Shown here: piece after piece, positions 54,627-63,899 of the stretch
Layout of the letters: the number at the start of each line of letters is the position of its first letter
How positions within the stretch are numbered: the stretch's first letter is position 1
Assembly (NCBI GenBank): GCA_031412915.1
Contig: JANODX010000123.1
Location: 81,619 to 145,618 of the forward strand
Direction: 5' to 3'
DNA: 64,000 bases
DNA from: JAGNNV01 sp031412915
GTDB lineage: Bacteria > Acidobacteriota > Vicinamibacteria > Fen-336 > JAGNNV01
Notes under the pieces: model-generated
What the model was told of the DNA's origin: nothing
Database searches by the model: none
The model's input: the letters and a program-made list of their open reading frames with translations, nothing else
Translations under genes and position numbers: made by a program

Positions 54627-56051
54627 CTAGTACCGCACGCGAACTCGGTAGGTGAGGACGGTCTCACCGCCGGCCGCCACCGGCACCTGCCACTGCGACT
54701 CGAAGGCCGCCGTCTTCGTGTTGGGGTGCGAGGTCTCGATCATCGTCCACTCGCCGCCGAGGGGTTCCACCACCCGCACCGTCACCGCCGTGTCCTTCTG
54801 ATTCCGGATCTTGATCTCGTGAGCCGACTCGTAGACCGTTCCCGGGCGCGCGGTCAGATGCCGGAAGTCCGTCTGGCGCCGCTCCGCGACGATATCGAAG
54901 GCGTTGCCCAGTTCGAGCTTCACGTCCTCGTTGCGCGGAGTGTGGTCGATGTTGTCTTCGCCGATGAGTTGCGGCGAACCCGAGCGGTCTTTCTTGAAAA
55001 CACGGACGATGCCCTTGGGCAGGGGCTGGCCCAGACCGGGGGTGGCTTCCGAATTCTTGAAGCTGATGAAGACCGCGATCTTCTCCTTGGACGCCGGCCC
55101 CGACCACACCGACTGGAAGTAGTGCATGCCCCCGTTCAGGACATAGTCCTTGCTGATCTTGATGCCCTCGGCTTGAAGCAACTGGATCTGTTTCGTCTGC
55201 GCGTTCTTGATGGTGGAAGGACGATCGAGGGTGTAGAGGTGGTACTCGAAGAGGCCCTCTTCCGCGAAGCTTTGTTTGGCCATCGACATCTCCGCCGCCA
55301 CCATGCGACCCAGGGCCTGCGGCCGGTCCGGCTGGGCCTTGTGGACATCGCCCGCCACCAGCTTCAGTTTCGCGTCCTTGTAGGAGGCGCCGGAGTTGTT
55401 GTTGATCGTCACCCAACCTTGAAGCCCGGCCTTCTCCTCGGTCGGATCCAGGGAGAGCACGTAGTCGGCGCTCCACTGCATGCCGCCGGTGATGTACGAG
55501 GCCTCGATCCTCCGCTTCCCCGCGGTGGGCGCGCCGATCTGCCAGACCAGGGTCGGCTTCGCGATCAGGTTCTCGGGGACGTTCGGGAAGACCATCCGCG
55601 AATAGGGCGGATTCACCACGATCTTTCCGCCCATCTCCCACACCGTGCCGTTGTTGTTCGACAGCAGTTTCGCGTCCACCGACTCTTCGACGGTGGAGTT
55701 GTTCATCAGCTTCTGCTGGACCAAGGTGATGGTCTGGCCCACGAACTTGTCGAGCAGCTTGGCCGGGGAGAGCAGGTCGTACTCGTAGTTCTGCTCGAGG
55801 ACGTTGAACGGCGCGCCTTCGATCGGGGCCACCCGCACGGTCGGGGCCTGGATCTGCTCGGCCACGTCCATGAACCGGACCTCGTTCACGCCCAGGGCGA
55901 GATCGATGTTTCGCTCCTCACGAACCAGGCCCCGGCCGTCGTTGTAGACGGTGACGGCCACCGAAACACGGTGGTCGCCCGAGGACGTCACCTGACCGGC
56001 GAAGGTGGCCTGGGAGAGAGCGAGAACACCGGCGATTGTTTTCTTTTTCAT
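54627..56051 (-). CDS. DUF4139 domain protein, secreted
   Basis: 474 residues with a signal peptide (IAGVLALSQATFA). Sequence is beta-rich: TVYNDGRGLVREERNIDLALGVNEVRFMDV near the start, ASYITGGMQWSADYVLSLDPTEEKAGLQGWVTINNNSG in the centre, and KIRNQKDTAVTVRVVEPLGGEW at the end, which are the hallmarks of DUF4139 proteins. They are envelope proteins of unknown biochemical role. Monocistronic; divergent from the ACMSD-like gene 155 bp away. Confidence 0.85.
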   Translation of the reverse strand: MKKKTIAGVLALSQATFAGQVTSSGDHRVSVAVTVYNDGRGLVREERNIDLALGVNEVRFMDVAEQIQAPTVRVAPIEGAPFNVLEQNYEYDLLSPAKLLDKFVGQTITLVQQKLMNNSTVEESVDAKLLSNNNGTVWEMGGKIVVNPPYSRMVFPNVPENLIAKPTLVWQIGAPTAGKRRIEASYITGGMQWSADYVLSLDPTEEKAGLQGWVTINNNSGASYKDAKLKLVAGDVHKAQPDRPQALGRMVAAEMSMAKQSFAEEGLFEYHLYTLDRPSTIKNAQTKQIQLLQAEGIKISKDYVLNGGMHYFQSVWSGPASKEKIAVFISFKNSEATPGLGQPLPKGIVRVFKKDRSGSPQLIGEDNIDHTPRNEDVKLELGNAFDIVAERRQTDFRHLTARPGTVYESAHEIKIRNQKDTAVTVRVVEPLGGEWTMIETSHPNTKTAAFESQWQVPVAAGGETVLTYRVRVRY

Positions 56052-56206
56052 GGATTCCTTGTCCTTTGGTCGGAGGGTTGCGCGGTTTCATGGGCAAGAC
56101 GCGCGACCCCGGCAGATTCTTGCAGACGTGGGTGGAACTCGCCGCATAGACTGCGCTGGCAACAGTTTCTCAAGGACTGGCCGGGCGGTATCGGGAGACC
56201 AAAACC

Positions 56207-57187
56207 ATGACGGTGATCGACGTCCACACTCATATGTTCACGGCCAAGTGGCTGGAGCTTCTCAAACAGGAGGGTGGCCTCTACAACATCAAGACCCGGC
56301 CCGATGGTCAGCAGGAGGTCTTCCGTGGCAATACGCCCGTGGTGATTCCGCAAGAAGGCCACTTCGACTACGACCTGCGCCTCAAGCACATGGACGCCTC
56401 CGGCATCGATGTGTCGATCGTTTCGCTCACCTGTCCCAATGTGTACTGGGGCAATGAAGACGTCAGTTGCCGCGCCGCCGCGGAGTCGAACGACACGATG
56501 GCCGAGGCGCAGGCCAAGTATCCCGATCGCATCCGCTGGTTCACCTCGCTGCCCTGGGAGTATCCGCAGGCCGCGATCGCCGAGCTGACCCGGAGTTGTG
56601 GCCACGGTGCGGCCGGGGTCATGGTTCTGGCCAATGTCTCCGGCCGCAGCCTGACGGATCCGATGTTCGCGCCCATCTGGGCCGAGATCGACCGCCGCGC
56701 CCTGCCCGTGCTCGTGCATCCCACCGACCCGCCGGGGGTCGACCTGATGGACATGACCAGGTTCGACCTGAGCTGGTCGGTCGGCTTCATGTTCGACACA
56801 ACCCTGGCCATCACCAGGATGATCTTCGAAGGCTTCTTCGATCAATACCCCAACCTCAAGATCATCGCCTCGCATGGCGGCGGCGCCCTGCCCTACCTGG
56901 TCGGCCGCTTCGAAAAAGGCGATGAGGTGGAGATTCCGTCACGGCGCCGGATGAAGCGCAAGCCCACCGACTACCTGCGCCATATCTATTACGACAGCAT
57001 CACCTACAACCTCGACGCCCTGAAATACCTGATCTCGGTGGTCGGATCCGAGCACGTCATGTTCGGCACCGACTGGCCGCATCAGGTGCAGGACACGTTG
57101 GGCGCCTTCGCGAACACCGCCCGGTTGCCGAAGGCTCAGTGCGACGACGTCCGGTCGGCCAATGCCAGACGAGTGTTCGGACTCTAG
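56207..57187 (+). CDS. ACMSD-type amidohydrolase (decarboxylase/hydrolase)
   Basis: 326 residues. Metal and catalytic residues of the ACMSD-like amidohydrolase 2 family: TVIDVHTHMFTAKW (HxH), LPVLVHPTDPPG, KIIASHGGGALPYL, MFGTDWPHQV (catalytic Asp). The family includes aminocarboxymuconate-semialdehyde decarboxylase and resorcylate decarboxylases; which one is not decided. The APC permease gene starts 15 bp downstream, so uptake or export of the substrate by that permease is plausible. Confidence 0.87.
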   Translation: MTVIDVHTHMFTAKWLELLKQEGGLYNIKTRPDGQQEVFRGNTPVVIPQEGHFDYDLRLKHMDASGIDVSIVSLTCPNVYWGNEDVSCRAAAESNDTMAEAQAKYPDRIRWFTSLPWEYPQAAIAELTRSCGHGAAGVMVLANVSGRSLTDPMFAPIWAEIDRRALPVLVHPTDPPGVDLMDMTRFDLSWSVGFMFDTTLAITRMIFEGFFDQYPNLKIIASHGGGALPYLVGRFEKGDEVEIPSRRRMKRKPTDYLRHIYYDSITYNLDALKYLISVVGSEHVMFGTDWPHQVQDTLGAFANTARLPKAQCDDVRSANARRVFGL

Positions 57188-57202
57188 CGTCCTGCCTCCT
57201 TC

Positions 57203-58561
57203 ATGATCGACGAGCCCAAGGTCGCCAACGGTCAGACCCTCCCCCGCCGCCTGTCGGCCTTCGACGCGGTGATGATGGTCGCGGGCGTCGTGGTGGGTGT
57301 GGGGATCTTCGTCAATCCCTCCGAGGTCGCACGCACTCTGCGCTCGCCCCGGGCGATCCTCCTGGCCTGGGTGCTGGGGGGGCTTGCGGCCATGCTCGGA
57401 GGCATCGCCTGCTCGAAACTTGGGCGCTTCCTGCCCAGGGCCGGCGGCCTGTACGTTTACCTGCGCGAGGCCTACCACCCCGCCGTGGCCTTTCTTTATG
57501 GATGGACCACACTCCTTGCCGTCTTCTCGGGAGTAATCGCCGCGGTCTCACTGACCTTCGCTCGCTACGCGGCGGTGGCCATCCCCTCGCTCGGGGGCTC
57601 CGAGAAGGCCGTCGCTCTCCTCCTCGTGATCCTCCTGGCCCTCGTGAACTATCGCGGCGTGCGGCTCGCCGGCAACGTGCAGAACCTGCTGGCCCTCGTC
57701 AAGTTCGGGGCCATCGCCTTCCTGGTCCTGCTGGCCCTTGGCACATCCGGTCTGCCCGTGGTCGCTCAGACCGCCGATGCGCCGGATGCGGGCACGTTCC
57801 TGTTCTCATTGCTGCCGGTGTTCATGAGCTACGGCGGGTGGTACACGTTGACCTTCCTGGCCGGGGATCTGAAGCAGCCCGAGCGCGCGATGCCCATCGG
57901 CATCGTCCTGGGCCTCACCATCGTGATCGCGACCTACACGCTCATCAACGCGGCCTATACGCGCGTGCTGAGTGTCAGCGAGATCGCCGAGTCGCCGGCG
58001 GTCGCGGCTTTGCTGGCCGAGCGCGTGCTCGGCCCTCCCGGCGCGCGTTTCATCGCGATTCTGGTTCTGATCTCGGCCCCGGCGGTGGTGAACGTCCTCA
58101 TCCTGGCCGGGTCGCGGCTCTACTTCGCGATGGCCGAGGATGGTCTGTTCTTCCAGGCCGCCACCAGACTCCACCCGCGCTACTCGAGTCCGGTCTGGTC
58201 GATCCTGGCCCAGGCGGGCTGGAGCAGCGTGCTGCTGGTCTCACAGACGTACGGTCAACTCCTGCAGGACGCGATGTTCTCGGAGTGGATCTTCTTCGCG
58301 CTCATCGGGGGTTCGGTCTTCGTCTTCGCCGCCCGCGACCCTTTCTTCTTCAGCGGCCGGGGGGAGCGCTGGCTCGTCAGCATGTGCGCCGCCGGCTTCA
58401 CTCTGATCGCCACGACCGTGGTCGTGAACACGCTCTACCAGTCACCGCGGCAGTCGCTCCTCGGATTGCTCCTGATCCTGGCCGGCCTACCCGTGTATCG
58501 AGGCTGGCGGCGCAACGTCAGCATGAGGCCCCCGTCGTTCTTGCCGGCTGACCCACCGTAA
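57203..58561 (+). CDS. APC-superfamily amino acid permease
   Basis: 452 residues with about twelve membrane helices. TM1 carries the substrate-binding GVGIF motif (MVAGVVVGVGIFVNP) and TM2 LLAWVLGGLAAMLGGIACSKLG; the conserved loop PRAGGLYVYLREAYHP follows. This is the LAT/amino acid-polyamine family signature. It starts 15 bp after the amidohydrolase stop and is probably in the same operon. Confidence 0.9.
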   Translation: MIDEPKVANGQTLPRRLSAFDAVMMVAGVVVGVGIFVNPSEVARTLRSPRAILLAWVLGGLAAMLGGIACSKLGRFLPRAGGLYVYLREAYHPAVAFLYGWTTLLAVFSGVIAAVSLTFARYAAVAIPSLGGSEKAVALLLVILLALVNYRGVRLAGNVQNLLALVKFGAIAFLVLLALGTSGLPVVAQTADAPDAGTFLFSLLPVFMSYGGWYTLTFLAGDLKQPERAMPIGIVLGLTIVIATYTLINAAYTRVLSVSEIAESPAVAALLAERVLGPPGARFIAILVLISAPAVVNVLILAGSRLYFAMAEDGLFFQAATRLHPRYSSPVWSILAQAGWSSVLLVSQTYGQLLQDAMFSEWIFFALIGGSVFVFAARDPFFFSGRGERWLVSMCAAGFTLIATTVVVNTLYQSPRQSLLGLLLILAGLPVYRGWRRNVSMRPPSFLPADPP

Positions 58562-58613
58562 TCGGCCTCCCGAGCCCCGGAAGGACGACCGGAGGCGGCC
58601 CGGGTCGCGGGCG

Positions 58614-59033
58614 CTACTTCGCTACCGGGCCGAGCTTGAGAGTGAATGTGACCGAGCCCTTGCAACTCCCTCGCATGGTCAGCGCCCGGATCTGAGGCTC
58701 GTAGCCGCCAACCGCGGCCGTCACCGCGTAGACCCCGGGCTGGGTCACGACCGCGGCCGCAACCCCGTTGTCGTTTGTCTGGGCCGTGACCAGGGTCTCT
58801 TCTCCGGGACCCATCGGAAACAGATAGACGTTGGCTCCGGGAAAGGCGGCGCCGTGCTCATCCTGCAGGCGGACAGAGAGACGATAGGGGGCACGGCCTC
58901 CAGAAGCGCAGGACTCCTTGTCGGGGCGGGGAAAGGCAATCTCTCCATGCACGGCCAGGGGCGGGCGCGAAGCGCATGCCAGGACGGCTGAAGCGAACAG
59001 ACCGGCAAGGATCTTCTTGATCGGGAGCCGCAT
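58614..59033 (-). CDS. Small lipoprotein with carboxypeptidase-regulatory-like domain
   Basis: 139 residues from the ATG at 59033, chosen because it gives a lipoprotein signal with lipobox AVLAC|A near residue 20. The rest is a small beta-sandwich: YRLSVRLQDEHGAAFPGANVYLF, NDNGVAAAVVTQPGVYAVTAAVGGYEPQIRAL, the CarboxypepD_reg-like pattern. Likely an envelope protein without enzymatic function. Upstream of it lies a terminator that ends the DinB-like gene. Confidence 0.7.
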   Translation of the reverse strand: MRLPIKKILAGLFASAVLACASRPPLAVHGEIAFPRPDKESCASGGRAPYRLSVRLQDEHGAAFPGANVYLFPMGPGEETLVTAQTNDNGVAAAVVTQPGVYAVTAAVGGYEPQIRALTMRGSCKGSVTFTLKLGPVAK

Positions 59034-59054
59034 TAAGGCGCCAAGTGGAAGCAA

Positions 59055-59090
59055 AAGAAAAAAGGCCCTGGCTCGGATCACCCAGGGGCT
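59055..59090 (-). terminator. Rho-independent terminator of the DinB-like gene
   Basis: Minus strand: stem CCCTGG (complement of 59082-59087) pairs with CCAGGG (complement of 59066-59071) around a ten-base loop, followed by a run of six T. It lies a few bases after the DinB-like stop and upstream of the lipoprotein start. Confidence 0.75.
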
Positions 59091-59094
59091 TGAT

Positions 59095-59598
59095 CTAGCC
59101 CGCCGCCCCATCGACGCCGGACCAGAGATTCGACGAGTCAAGATCCTCTCGGCCCGACGCCTTGAGGTAGAGGAACAACTGCATGCGGTAGGCGGCACTC
59201 CCGCAGAGAACCAGATTGACAATGAAAGCGCCGCGCGATGTCTTGTTCCCCTCGAAATCGGTGACTTCGGCGCGGAGGGCGGACTCGGGGAGGTCCCCTA
59301 GAAGGGTCGCGTACAGATCCCGCTGTGCTCCGATCGCCGCTACGGCCTGATCGAAATCCCGCGCCTTGGAGGCTTCGTCAGCCTTCGTCCAGATCTCCAT
59401 CTCCGGGGGTTCGGCAAGGATGTACCGGACGATGGTGGGTCCCATCATGCTCAGGTACCTCAGCAGTTCCAGGATGCTGCGCTGCTTTGGAGTGGGGCGG
59501 TAATCGAGCTTCGACCGGTCGATCTTGCTCGCAAGGTGGAGCACGATGCGGACTTCGTTCTGAAGGGCGGCGATCAGTTCGGACTTACTGAGGACCAT
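59095..59598 (-). CDS. DinB-like (DUF1569-type) helical-bundle protein
   Basis: 167 residues from the ATG at 59598 (MVLSKSELIAALQNEVRIVLHL). The four-helix-bundle pattern of DinB/YfiT proteins is suggested by LDYRPTPKQRSILELLRYLSMMGPTIVRYIL and a later IVNLVLCGSAAYRMQLFLYLKA. The usual metal histidine triad is only partly evident (HLASKI, no later His pair), so it may not bind metal. The frame continues upstream, but without homology. Function unknown. Confidence 0.7.
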   Translation of the reverse strand: MVLSKSELIAALQNEVRIVLHLASKIDRSKLDYRPTPKQRSILELLRYLSMMGPTIVRYILAEPPEMEIWTKADEASKARDFDQAVAAIGAQRDLYATLLGDLPESALRAEVTDFEGNKTSRGAFIVNLVLCGSAAYRMQLFLYLKASGREDLDSSNLWSGVDGAAG

Positions 59599-59782
59599 GT
59601 GGTTTGGCTCCGTTTGAAAAGCGGGGCGGACACTATAGCCCCTGCGGGGACGGTCGGAGAGACTCGGTGCGGCACTTGGGTGGGGGCAGAGGACGAGTTC
59701 CGAGGCAATCATCTTGCGGGCGTTCACGGAGCGCCCCACAGCCCCACTCCACACCCCCGCGTTCTTTCGCAGCCCGATTGGA

Positions 59783-60718
59783 ATGCTAGCCTCGACCGTG
59801 ATGGCCGTGCACGAAGTCGGTCTTGCCCTCGTCCTGAGCGCTCAGGCGGTCGCGCAGACGGGGCCGCCCTGTCGGCCCGGCGACAGCCTCCTGTCTCTTG
59901 GGAAGGCGGCGTTCTTCAAATCGATCGAACGCGGCGCCTTCGCGATCGGCGAGCGGACTCTCGACGACCTGCTCGATGGGCTCGAAGGCAAAAGCGCCGC
60001 GAAGCCTTCGAGCGGCGCGAGACGGCCACGCACGACGGCCCCCGCCCAGGAGCGTGGGGCGATCTTTCCGACGACATCGGACGGGGCCCTGGTCGGAGGC
60101 TTGACGGCCTACGTCGAGAGCCCGTCCTCCGAAGCCGCCGATGCCGCCCTTCAGGTTTTCTTCGAAACCGCGACGAGGATCCTGTTCGAAACCCCTCCGG
60201 AAACACCGGGCCAGTTCGGCCGCCTGGGCCTCGTTCTCGAGGACCACCAGTTTCGCAATCGAAGCTCCACGTTCGCGGTCCAGGACATGGCGGATGAGAG
60301 CAAGCGGGGGAACCTCGAAGATTCCCTTTTCGGAGGCGGCCCGGATCTGGAGATGGGGAAAGCGAACAAGATGCTCGGCGCCGCTCCCTTCTTCAAAGCG
60401 CCCGTCATCGCCGATGCGAGAAACGTCGATCGGAACAACCTCGGCATGACGGTCAAGAAGGAGCAGGACCTCCGGACCCTCTGGTTCGAGGACTATCGTT
60501 TTCACCTCGCGACCGCGACGCCGGACGCCTCACCCACGCAGATCACGGAGGCCCTGAACGCGGGCTTTCCCGTCCTGCAGAAGTTCTGGGCGTTCAAGAG
60601 AACCGAGACCTTCATCGCTCGCGCGCAGGCCGTCTTCGGGACGGAGATGCGCGAGGTCAGCGAACGCGTCGCAAGGGAGAATCTGCCAACGCGCGATTGC
60701 GGCCCGAAAGGCCGCTGA
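59783..60718 (+). CDS. Secreted protein of unknown function
   Basis: About 311 residues from the ATG at 59783 (an alternative start is 59801). The N-terminus GLALVLSAQAVAQ resembles a short signal peptide. I recognise no domain. Features: CRPGDSLLSLGKAAFFKSIERGAFAIGERTLDDLLDGLEG early, a Pro/Ala-rich linker (RRPRTTAPAQE), and a C-terminal helical region QKFWAFKRTETFIARAQAVFG. Function not inferred. Strand and length argue that it is a real gene. Confidence 0.55.
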   Translation: MLASTVMAVHEVGLALVLSAQAVAQTGPPCRPGDSLLSLGKAAFFKSIERGAFAIGERTLDDLLDGLEGKSAAKPSSGARRPRTTAPAQERGAIFPTTSDGALVGGLTAYVESPSSEAADAALQVFFETATRILFETPPETPGQFGRLGLVLEDHQFRNRSSTFAVQDMADESKRGNLEDSLFGGGPDLEMGKANKMLGAAPFFKAPVIADARNVDRNNLGMTVKKEQDLRTLWFEDYRFHLATATPDASPTQITEALNAGFPVLQKFWAFKRTETFIARAQAVFGTEMREVSERVARENLPTRDCGPKGR

Positions 60719-60773
60719 ACGCGACCCGCGCCGGAGGCGACGGCCCCGGGAATCAATTGCCGCGGCTGCTTGA

Positions 60774-62744
60774 TCAGCGGGTCGGGGACACCGCCCAATC
60801 CCACTGGCGGCCTGCGAATTCGATCAAATCCGCCACGTCTTCGGCCAGAAGGTAGCGCTGGCTCACGAGGCGCTCCGCCACAAGCGCTGCGCGCCCGACA
60901 TACTGCTCGCGTGACGTATACCGTTCATCGACCGCCAGCCTGCTGTCACCCGCGGCCTTTCGCTCCGCGCCGGTGCGCGCGAAGGGAAAGAAGCTCCCGG
61001 CTTCGCCCGAAAACTGATCCTCCGCGCCCGTGCCCTTGGCGCGATAGTTCCAGCCTGAATAGGTGGCCAGGGGAGCATCGATTGCGGGCAGGCGAATTCC
61101 CGCGCGGGCGTTGCCGTTCTCGTCCACCGCCGGCACCAGCACCGGATAGGGCTTGCCCAGATGCGGGGGTTCGTAGTCGACGATCCCGACCTTCCACTTC
61201 GGACCGAAATCCATGCGATAGGTAACGAGCGCAGGGGGCGGGAAACGCACGCCGGGAATCCTCGGCCATCCCGCGTTTTCACGCGCGACCAGTGTTCCGT
61301 CGGCAATCCTCGGGTACTGGCTCTTCGGCGGCTCGACTCCCTCGGTGACCCACGCATCCATCGCCCGCAGAAGCGCCCGCATCACCACGTTGCGGTTCAG
61401 CGGATTGAGGGGCGCCCTTAGATTGGCGTCCGGCTTCAGCGGTGGAAAAGGCCCGATGAAGTGAGGCCCGGACGCGATCGCGTAGATTCGTGAACCCGTC
61501 GGCAGTTCCAGGTCGCGGGTGCCGGTGGGATCGGAATGCACCAGCGCACCGGCGCGGTTGAAGTACTCCGAATTGCTCAGCACGTGAAAAATCTTCGGCG
61601 TCACGCCGCGTCTTTCCGCCGGGCCCAGCAGAGAATCCGTGAGGCCCGTCTCGGGATCGGTTTCCGGCCCGTCGCTGAACGGAAACATGTCGACCGGATA
61701 GAGAAAATTGAAGAACTGCTCCGCATCCCGGGAGGCCTGACCGAAACGGTGATTGAACGATCCGCGCCCCGCGCCGCCGACCTCGTCGATCACCCCATCG
61801 AAAACCTTCTTGCCCGATTCGTCTTCGTTGAAGCCCTCATACAGCAGGTGGCGGAGCAGGCGGCCGCTTTGCGACACGCCCCAGCCGTACGCGTACTTGA
61901 TGCCGCCGGAGCTCTTCATGTAGCTGACCAGGTCCCGCGGGCCGGTGAGGTCGGCGCCCAGAACGCGGGGATCCTTCGCGCGATACACGACATCGTAGAT
62001 GCGGCCGGGCTCGAAGCCTCCGTCGAGTTCAACCGTGTTGTCGTCGATGAACTTCCACTTCTCCCGCGGGATGCGGGTGGGTGTCTCCGCCACCGCGTCG
62101 CGGACGGTCATGAGGGCATCCGGGCTCTTGAGATCGGCCACCGGATACGCCCGGTGCGCGCGGTCGGCCAGCGGTGCTACGGCCGCGCGGGTGTTCAGAA
62201 TGAAGTTGCCACGCAGCAGGCCGGTGATGGGGGCGCCGTGATCGGTGGCGATCGGCATGTCCATGCGCATGCGTCCATCGGGCACGTCCCACTGCCAGCC
62301 CAACCAGAGCAATGTGAGGCCTTCTCGCATCAGCATCCCATCGCCGAACTCCGCCGCGGTCTTTGGATCGGCCGACCCCGCGGCTTTCTGGAACGTGACC
62401 AGCATGGCCTTGCCGCCGCGGTTCCCCACCTCGTACAGCAGCCGTCCGTTGGCCTTCGCGGGATCGACGGGCCGCAGCATGTAGAAGTCCGCGGTGAATT
62501 CCACCTCGCCCCGCGCGTTCCTGGGCGCAAGGTCGAGGTCGATCACTCCGCGGTTCCGTTCATGCTTCGGATCAAGCGCGAATTCCACCTTTCCCACCAG
62601 CTTCTCGTACGCGCCGGCAGCTCCGAAGAGCTTCCCGGCCAGCACAGGCTCCCGCCGCTCTATCCTCAGCTCGACGACCCGGGCCTGCGCAACAACCGCC
62701 GTAAGGATGAGGCCGGCGCAGGCGGGAATCGCGGAGAGTTTCAT
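60774..62744 (-). CDS. Large secreted alpha/beta hydrolase (Abhydrolase_10 type)
   Basis: 656 residues from the ATG at 62744 (MKLSAIPACAG...), with a signal peptide ending about TAVVAQA. The nucleophile elbow is likely YGWGVSQSGRLLRHLLYEGF. The long N-terminal part is beta-rich (VELRIERREPVLAGKLFGAAGAYEKLVGKVEFALDP), and PHFIGPFPPL and EPPHLGKPYPVLVPAVDENGN occur later. This matches the alpha/beta hydrolase domain family of environmental bacteria that act on esters or polyketide-like compounds; the substrate is unknown. Confidence 0.75.
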   Translation of the reverse strand: MKLSAIPACAGLILTAVVAQARVVELRIERREPVLAGKLFGAAGAYEKLVGKVEFALDPKHERNRGVIDLDLAPRNARGEVEFTADFYMLRPVDPAKANGRLLYEVGNRGGKAMLVTFQKAAGSADPKTAAEFGDGMLMREGLTLLWLGWQWDVPDGRMRMDMPIATDHGAPITGLLRGNFILNTRAAVAPLADRAHRAYPVADLKSPDALMTVRDAVAETPTRIPREKWKFIDDNTVELDGGFEPGRIYDVVYRAKDPRVLGADLTGPRDLVSYMKSSGGIKYAYGWGVSQSGRLLRHLLYEGFNEDESGKKVFDGVIDEVGGAGRGSFNHRFGQASRDAEQFFNFLYPVDMFPFSDGPETDPETGLTDSLLGPAERRGVTPKIFHVLSNSEYFNRAGALVHSDPTGTRDLELPTGSRIYAIASGPHFIGPFPPLKPDANLRAPLNPLNRNVVMRALLRAMDAWVTEGVEPPKSQYPRIADGTLVARENAGWPRIPGVRFPPPALVTYRMDFGPKWKVGIVDYEPPHLGKPYPVLVPAVDENGNARAGIRLPAIDAPLATYSGWNYRAKGTGAEDQFSGEAGSFFPFARTGAERKAAGDSRLAVDERYTSREQYVGRAALVAERLVSQRYLLAEDVADLIEFAGRQWDWAVSPTR

Positions 62745-62852
62745 AGGTCGCACGAGTATAGGGCTCGCCCCGGGGACGTCGCCCCCTGAAGCCATCTCCT
62801 GTTGGGGGGCTGTGACAAGCGTAGGCGCTCGGAATAGTCCAAGGGCCGCAGG

Positions 62853-63389
62853 CTACTGGTTTCGAAGCAGCCGCTGCAGGTACGCAAGGTCTTCTGCGTC
62901 GCCAGGCGCCGACCTGGCGGCGGTGGCAATCTGTTTCAGGTTCAAGAGGTCGCGCGCCGAAGCGACATGAAAGAGGTGAGAACGAATCCTGATCGGCGTC
63001 GCGCGTGCGGCAAGATCGATCGCGGCGAGGGGAAAATCGAACAGTAAGTCCATGCGAAGACCGGTGTGCGGGTTCTGGAAGAAGGCACTCGTCGGCGTGT
63101 CGATCTGCAGGCGTGCCGCGGCCACGCGGCGATTGCCAATCGCCGCGGTGATGTCCCCGTCTTCGTTCACGCGCGCGGCCAGTTGCAGGCCATGTTCGTA
63201 CAGCGCAGCGACGACCGATTTGAGACGCGGTCCAGGGCGGGCGACCACGAAGTCGAAATCCCTCGTCACGCGCCGCGAGCCGAGGACCACGAGCGCCATG
63301 CCGCCGACAAGGACCGGGAGCAAACCAAGGCTACCCAACTGCCTGGTGATGGCTCCGACCTCGTCGAGCATATCGCCCGGGTCGCTCAT
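62853..63389 (-). CDS. Nucleotidyltransferase-fold protein, AbiEii-like toxin
   Basis: 178 residues. An N-terminal nucleotidyltransferase pattern (PVLVGGMALVVLGSRRVTRDFDFVV, GG and DxD-type residues) resembles AbiEii/DUF6036 proteins. A small basic Ala/Arg-rich protein is encoded one base upstream on the same strand, as in type IV toxin-antitoxin pairs. It may modify tRNA or another nucleic acid with a nucleotide. Toxicity is not shown. Confidence 0.7.
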   Translation of the reverse strand: MSDPGDMLDEVGAITRQLGSLGLLPVLVGGMALVVLGSRRVTRDFDFVVARPGPRLKSVVAALYEHGLQLAARVNEDGDITAAIGNRRVAAARLQIDTPTSAFFQNPHTGLRMDLLFDFPLAAIDLAARATPIRIRSHLFHVASARDLLNLKQIATAARSAPGDAEDLAYLQRLLRNQ

Positions 63390-63390
63390 C

Positions 63391-63651
63391 TCATGACTTC
63401 ACAGAGTCGATCTGGGGCAGGCGATCCTCGAAGGTGGAGAGACGCTCAACCGGAGGCGGCTCTCGCAGCGCCCGAGCGGCGGCCGCGTAGCGCAAATTGT
63501 CCGTTATGCGTTTGGCGGCCTCGAGAGACAGGCGACGGGCCCGCCCTCCAGTCGCGGCGATCCTTCGCCGCTCGTCCGAAGGCAGGCGCGCGGCACGCGC
63601 GCGCCCCCCACGCTGTCCAAGGGCCCTCGCAAGTTCGCTCAGCTTCACCAC
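63391..63651 (-). CDS. Small basic antitoxin-like protein
   Basis: 86 residues: VKLSELARALGQRGGRARAARLPSDERRRIAATGGRARRLS, a motif seen in small regulatory or antitoxin proteins, followed by an acidic tail. It ends one base before the nucleotidyltransferase start, so the pair is co-translated. Role as antitoxin is inference from position and size. Confidence 0.6.
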   Translation of the reverse strand: MVKLSELARALGQRGGRARAARLPSDERRRIAATGGRARRLSLEAAKRITDNLRYAAAARALREPPPVERLSTFEDRLPQIDSVKS

Positions 63652-63836
63652 CCGAGGTTAATTTGGCCTAGCGCTAAGCACAAATCCGGGCGCAGCGCCG
63701 GGTGTGCGACATGTTTGTGGGTGGAGAGCGTCAGTTCGCGCCAGGCGAGGCGGTCCGATAGTAACGAGGCTGTCGGGCGGTCGCTGAGGGAGGTCCGTAT
63801 TGAAGTACTCGGCGACGTTCGGGGGAAGCCGATCGC
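63652..63836. other. Intergenic DNA, nothing firmly recognised
   Basis: Between the antitoxin-like start and the hairpin repeats I see no supported gene. A minus-strand open frame reading VAEYFNTDLPQRPP and onwards exists but shows no confident homology. Confidence 0.4.
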
Positions 63837-63840
63837 ATCC

Positions 63841-63899
63841 GGTCCCTGAGCTCGTCGATGGGACCGGCGTTGGGGGTGGCTTCGACAAGCTCAGCCACC
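63841..63899. repeat. Two hairpin repeats of the TCGACRRGCTC-loop family
   Basis: First hairpin: GGTCCC (63841-63846)/GGGACC (63860-63865) with loop TGAGCTCGTCGAT. Second: GGTGGCT (63875-63881)/AGCCACC (63893-63899) with the 11-nt loop TCGACAAGCTC. The two adjacent hairpins share the loop type but have entirely different arms. Confidence 0.85.
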
